Assembly: GCA_021788685.1 (NCBI GenBank)
Contig: JAJYKH010000094.1
Span: 1-8,542, forward strand
Direction: 5' to 3'
DNA: 8,542 bases
Source: Deltaproteobacteria bacterium
GTDB lineage: Bacteria > Desulfobacterota > Desulfobulbia > Desulfobulbales > UBA5123
The notes under the pieces were generated by a model that was not told where the DNA came from, did not search any database, and worked only from the letters and a program-made list of their open reading frames with translations. Position 1 is the first letter of the stretch; each line of letters starts with the position of its first letter. Below are positions 5,568 through 8,542 of this stretch, in pieces. Both the position numbers and the translations under genes were made by a program.

Positions 5568-6761
5568 ATGCTCAGGTCCAGTCTCGAACGGCAGCTCAAT
5601 ATCCTTGATTACGCCCTTTCCTCCCTTTGGCGGCGGCGTCTCAAGAGCCTCAGCATCATGCTGGTGTTCGCCGCGGTGATCTTCCTCCTTGCTTCCTTCC
5701 AGATGGTCACCACGTCGCTCAGCCAGGCAGCCGGCAGGGCATTGGCACGGGCGCCGGAGATCACCGTCCAGCGTATGGTCGCCGGCCGGCAGGAGACGAT
5801 TCCCCTGGCCTATCTCGACAAGCTTTCCGCCATTTTCGGCATCAGGAAGGTCGTGCCGCGGATCTGGGGCTATCACTTCGACGCAAGCAACGGCGCCAAT
5901 TACACGGTCATGGGGCTCGACCCCGCCGTCATGCCCTTGGGGGAGAGCCTGAACCTCACCTTGGCGGAGGGCCGGTTCTTTACCGACAGCGAAAAGGGGA
6001 AGGCGGTGGTGGGGCAGGCCATCCCGGCGTCCATGGGTTTGGCCGACCGGCGCACCTTTTCGCTGTTCCGGCCCGATTTGACCCTCAAACCATTCACGAT
6101 TACCGGAGTTTTCGCCCCCGGCACCGAGCTGCTCACCCACGACTTGATCGTCACCACGCTCGCCGATGCCCGGGACCTGTTCGCCATTCCGCCGGACCGG
6201 GTAACCGATTTCTGCGTCTACGTTGCCAACCCGGCGGAGATTCAGACCATTGCCAGAAAGATCGCCGACCGGCTGCCGGACACCCGGGTGCTCACCCGGC
6301 CTCAGATTCAAAAGACCTACCAGGTGGTCTTCGGGTGGCGGAGCGGTTTCGGCTCGATCTGTCTTCTCACCGCCCTGGCCGCCTTCGCCATTCTAGCCTG
6401 GGACAAGGCCTCGGGGCTGTCGCCGGAGGAGCGGCGGGAGATCGGCATTCTCAAGGTTCTGGGGTGGGAAACCGCCGATGTCCTGGCGGTGCGGTTCTGG
6501 GAGGGGCTGCTGATTTCGGCCCTCGCCTTCGGGGTGGGCTGCCTGTTGGCCTGGATTCACGTGGTCTACTTCGGGGCCGCGCTCTTCCGGCCGGTCATGG
6601 TGGGCTGGTCGGTGATCTACCCGCCGCTCGCCCTGGTGCCGAACCTCGCCCTGGCCGATTTCCTGCTCATTTTCGCCTTCACGGTCATGCCCTACTTGGC
6701 GGTCACCGTGATCCCGGCTTGGCGGGCGGCCACCGTGCCGCCCGACTCCGCCATCCGTTAG
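5568..6761 (+). CDS. FtsX/MacB-type ABC transporter permease
   Basis: The product has 397 residues. It has the four-helix plan of the family: a first helix at about residues 28-45, a large periplasmic domain (about 46-255), then three helices at about 258-278, 310-335 and 358-382, the last followed by the usual IPAWRAATVPPDSAIR end, in which family members carry a similar R-A-x-x-x-x-P-x-x-A-I-R motif. The segment RREIGILKVLGWETADV (289-305) matches the cytoplasmic coupling loop of FtsX/LolC proteins. The ATG at 5568 is chosen because the family N-terminus (LRSSLERQLNILDYALSSLW) begins there; the frame extends upstream to 5409 but overlaps the secreted-protein gene. The following ATPase begins nine bases after its stop and is clearly its partner. 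Unlike the permease at 1-857, its periplasmic domain has no Cys-Cys pair. This is not the NosY fold. Confidence 0.9.
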   Translation: MLRSSLERQLNILDYALSSLWRRRLKSLSIMLVFAAVIFLLASFQMVTTSLSQAAGRALARAPEITVQRMVAGRQETIPLAYLDKLSAIFGIRKVVPRIWGYHFDASNGANYTVMGLDPAVMPLGESLNLTLAEGRFFTDSEKGKAVVGQAIPASMGLADRRTFSLFRPDLTLKPFTITGVFAPGTELLTHDLIVTTLADARDLFAIPPDRVTDFCVYVANPAEIQTIARKIADRLPDTRVLTRPQIQKTYQVVFGWRSGFGSICLLTALAAFAILAWDKASGLSPEERREIGILKVLGWETADVLAVRFWEGLLISALAFGVGCLLAWIHVVYFGAALFRPVMVGWSVIYPPLALVPNLALADFLLIFAFTVMPYLAVTVIPAWRAATVPPDSAIR

Positions 6762-6770
6762 AGGCAATAA

Positions 6771-7448
6771 ATGCTGATCGAGCTGCAGCAGGTGACCAAG
6801 ATCTATAACCAGGGGCGGGCCAACGAGGTGAAGGCCCTGGATGAGGTGAGCCTCGCCATCGCCCCCGGCTCCATGGTTTGCCTGCGGGGGGCGAGCGGCT
6901 CGGGCAAGAGCACCCTGCTCGCCATCATCGGCTGCATCTTCCCGCCCACCAGCGGCAAGGCGGCGATTGGCGGCAAGCCCCTTTCCCGTCTGCCGGACCG
7001 GTTCCTCACCATCCACCGCCGCCAGTTCATCGGCTTCATCTTCCAGCAGTTCAACGTCCTCCCCGAGCTGAGCGTGCTCGACAACGTCACCCTGCCGCTT
7101 CTGCCCTTGGGGGTGCCGCCCCGGGAGCGTCGGGAGCGGGGGCTGCGGCTCCTGGAGCAGCTCGCCATCAGCCACCGGAAAAGCTTTGCCGCCAACCAGA
7201 TCTCCGGCGGTGAGCTGCAGCGGGTGGCCATCGCCCGGGCACTGGTGAACGATCCGCCGATCATTCTGGCCGACGAGCCGACCGCCCACCTGGATACGCG
7301 CCTGAGCAAGGAGTTCATGAAGATCATGGCCGGGCTGAAAGCGGCGGGCAAGACCATCGTCATCACCTCGCACGATCCCCTGGTGACCGAGCACGCGGCC
7401 GTGGAGAGGATCGTCGACATCCGGGACGGCCGCATTCATGTTTCTTAA
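6771..7448 (+). CDS. ABC transporter ATP-binding protein, MacB/LolD-like
   Basis: The product has 225 residues and is the motor for the adjacent permease. Walker A GASGSGKS (40-47), Q-loop FQQFNVLP (91-98), signature ISGGELQRVAIARAL (144-158), Walker B ILADEP (165-170), D-loop HLD (173-175) and the switch histidine in TSHD (H201) are all present. Compared with the ATPase at 2720 it has ISGGE instead of LSGGQ at the signature and TAHLD instead of TGDLD at the D-loop, so the two are diverged paralogues rather than a recent duplication. The ATG at 6771 is preceded by AGAGG. Its last 11 bases overlap the next gene, consistent with one transcript and coupled translation. Confidence 0.93.
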   Translation: MLIELQQVTKIYNQGRANEVKALDEVSLAIAPGSMVCLRGASGSGKSTLLAIIGCIFPPTSGKAAIGGKPLSRLPDRFLTIHRRQFIGFIFQQFNVLPELSVLDNVTLPLLPLGVPPRERRERGLRLLEQLAISHRKSFAANQISGGELQRVAIARALVNDPPIILADEPTAHLDTRLSKEFMKIMAGLKAAGKTIVITSHDPLVTEHAAVERIVDIRDGRIHVS

Positions 7449-8445
7449 CTCGTGGAGCCTGGCACTCACCCTGGTGAGCCTCATCGTCCTCGTCCTCACC
7501 GCGGTGGCGGTGCGGACGGCGGTCCGGGTGCTGCGCTTCTGGGACCCGGGGAGCGACGACAACCGGCAGATCCGCCTGGAGAGCGAAACCTGGCTCGCCT
7601 CCACTTTGGTGGAATACGGGCTGGGCTTTCAGATCGTTTCCCTGGCACTCTTCGCCCTGGCCGCCGACCACTTCTGTAAGGTCATCTCCGGGGCGATGTG
7701 CGCCACCGGCGCCCTCAATGCCAACGCCTTCGGCATGCCCGCTCTGCTAATCAAGCTCGCGGGCGTGTTCCTCTACGGCTTCTGGATCGTTCTCCACCAG
7801 CTTGACATCAGCTCGGAGAGCTATCCTCTCGTCCGGGTGAAATACGCCTACCTGCTTCTGCTCCTGCCCCTTCTGCTTTGTGATGTGGCGCTCCAGACCC
7901 TTTACATCGGCCACCTCGTGCCGGACATCATTACCAGTTGCTGCGCTGTAGTGTTCAGCGCCGCTCGGGGCGAAGGGCACAATCTCCTGGCAACCTTGGA
8001 CCAGACGGCCGTGCTTCGCGCCTTTTACGCAAGCGGTTTTGTCCTGGCTGCTATCGGCCTGGTCCTGCGCCGACGGCGGCCGGCGTTCCTGCTCTGGCTC
8101 TATGCCGGCGGATGGGCCTGGTTTCTCTGCCTCTCCCTGGTGGCGATCATCGTCGCCATTTCTTCTTACATCTACGCCATGCCGTTCCACCGCTGCCCGT
8201 TCTGCATCCTCAAGCCCGAATACCACTACATCGGTTTCGCCTTGTACGCCACTCTGCTCCTCGGGTCCTTCTTCGGGATGGCCGGCGCCCTGGTCGGTCC
8301 ATTCCGCGGCCGTCCCGGGCTGGCTCCGGCCGTGGAGAGATTCCAGAAGATGGCGGTCTGGTCCTCGCTGCTCCTCCTCGCTATTTTCGTGGCGATTTCC
8401 TCCTATCATTACCTCTTGTATCGCATCCTCGGCGGCGAAAGCTGA
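7438..8445 (+). CDS. Polytopic membrane protein with paired cysteines, function unknown
   Basis: The product has 335 residues with about eight hydrophobic helices, at roughly 5-27, 58-77, 100-122, 134-157, 195-211, 217-245, 263-288 and 307-328. Three cysteine pairs stand out: C80/C88 in HFCKVISGAMCATG (78-91), just after helix 2; vicinal C168-C169; and C253/C256 in HRCPFC (251-256), just after helix 6. C148 and C231 lie within helices. A CPFC at the membrane edge and a C-x7-C suggest thiol-disulfide exchange or metal binding, in the manner of DsbB-, VKOR- or CcdA-type proteins, although the sequence is not recognisably any of these. The motif SGAMCATGALNANAFG followed by a helix looks like a family signature. 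The ATG at 7438 overlaps the ATPase gene by 11 bases, so it probably works with the transporter. Confidence 0.8.
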   Translation: MFLNSWSLALTLVSLIVLVLTAVAVRTAVRVLRFWDPGSDDNRQIRLESETWLASTLVEYGLGFQIVSLALFALAADHFCKVISGAMCATGALNANAFGMPALLIKLAGVFLYGFWIVLHQLDISSESYPLVRVKYAYLLLLLPLLLCDVALQTLYIGHLVPDIITSCCAVVFSAARGEGHNLLATLDQTAVLRAFYASGFVLAAIGLVLRRRRPAFLLWLYAGGWAWFLCLSLVAIIVAISSYIYAMPFHRCPFCILKPEYHYIGFALYATLLLGSFFGMAGALVGPFRGRPGLAPAVERFQKMAVWSSLLLLAIFVAISSYHYLLYRILGGES

Positions 8446-8449
8446 GGGC

Positions 8450-8541
8450 GTTGCGAAAAGTCCGATCTGCCGCGTCGTGTCGGATTCGCGAAATGCTCGA
8501 CATACCTGGGTATGCCGCCGCTTTCGCGGGGCCGCCGCAAC
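8450..8541. repeat. Nested inverted repeat resembling a REP-type intergenic element
   Basis: An outer pair GTTGCG (8450-8455) and CGCAAC (8536-8541) encloses two hairpins. The first is TCCGA (8461-8465) with TCGGA (8480-8484). The second is CGCGAAA (8487-8493) with TTTCGCG (8522-8528), enclosing CATACC-tg-GGTATG (8501-8514) with internal loops of seven bases on each side. There is no U-tract, so it is not a standard terminator. The architecture and the GACATACCTGGGTATGCC core resemble dispersed REP-like repeats of many proteobacteria. Copy number cannot be seen from one window. Confidence 0.6.
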
Positions 8542-8542
8542 T

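Noticed and set aside
5627..6808. Plus-strand open frame (393 codons) overlapping the permease in another frame
   Set aside because: Its translation is Arg/Gly/His/Pro-rich without helices, whereas the other frame gives a well-formed FtsX-type permease.
5568..7448. Assignment of the permease-ATPase pair as NosY-NosF
   Set aside because: The permease has the four-helix FtsX/MacB plan with a large periplasmic domain, and the ATPase is LolD/MacB-like; NosY has six helices and no such domain.
6393..7604. Long minus-strand open frame (403 codons) opposite the second ABC ATPase
   Set aside because: It is antisense to an ATPase with every catalytic motif intact and spans three plus-strand genes; no recognisable domain.

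Overview
The window looks like chromosomal DNA from a GC-rich, respiring Gram-negative bacterium. The type of neighbourhood (a secreted c-type cytochrome, a NosL copper chaperone, a two-CW-type Cys-rich protein, MacB/LolD-like transporters and a TlpA lipoprotein) suggests a Geobacter/Desulfuromonas-like member of the Desulfuromonadota. That assignment rests on gene content and style and is only moderately supported. No insertion sequence, CRISPR array, tRNA or rRNA gene was seen.

Layout. (1) On the minus strand, positions 1-857 hold the N-terminal part of an FtsX/MacB-type ABC permease that runs off the left edge. (2) Positions 1102-2235, also minus strand, encode a secreted His-rich beta-propeller with one C-terminal haem c motif (CQTCH). 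It has its own terminator and a clear sigma70-type promoter whose -35 box lies inside a perfect 17-bp palindrome. (3) Divergently on the plus strand, 2720-3927 encode an ABC ATPase and an overlapping TlpA-like thioredoxin lipoprotein. (4) A short convergent gap with a bidirectional terminator separates these from a minus-strand HTH regulator with a Cys-rich tail (4016-4390). (5) A plus-strand operon-like run at 4671-8445 encodes a NosL-family protein, a small secreted protein of unknown function, a second FtsX/MacB-type permease, its ATPase, and an eight-helix membrane protein rich in cysteine pairs. (6) The right edge (8450-8542) is a nested inverted repeat resembling a REP-type intergenic element.

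How the genes may work together (inference). There are two ABC modules of the FtsX/MacB type, one next to a thioredoxin-like lipoprotein and one next to a Cys-pair membrane protein and a copper chaperone. They flank a haem-containing propeller with histidines at the blade starts. The shared themes are copper, periplasmic thiol redox and extracytoplasmic protein assembly. The first module also resembles the permease/ATPase/thioredoxin genes that accompany the P19/FTR1 iron system of Campylobacter (Cj1661-Cj1665). The second module has NosL, but its permease and ATPase are MacB/LolD-like rather than true NosY/NosF. A reasonable working hypothesis is a metal delivery and maturation locus for the cytochrome-propeller or for another periplasmic metalloprotein. 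Nothing in the window proves the substrate.
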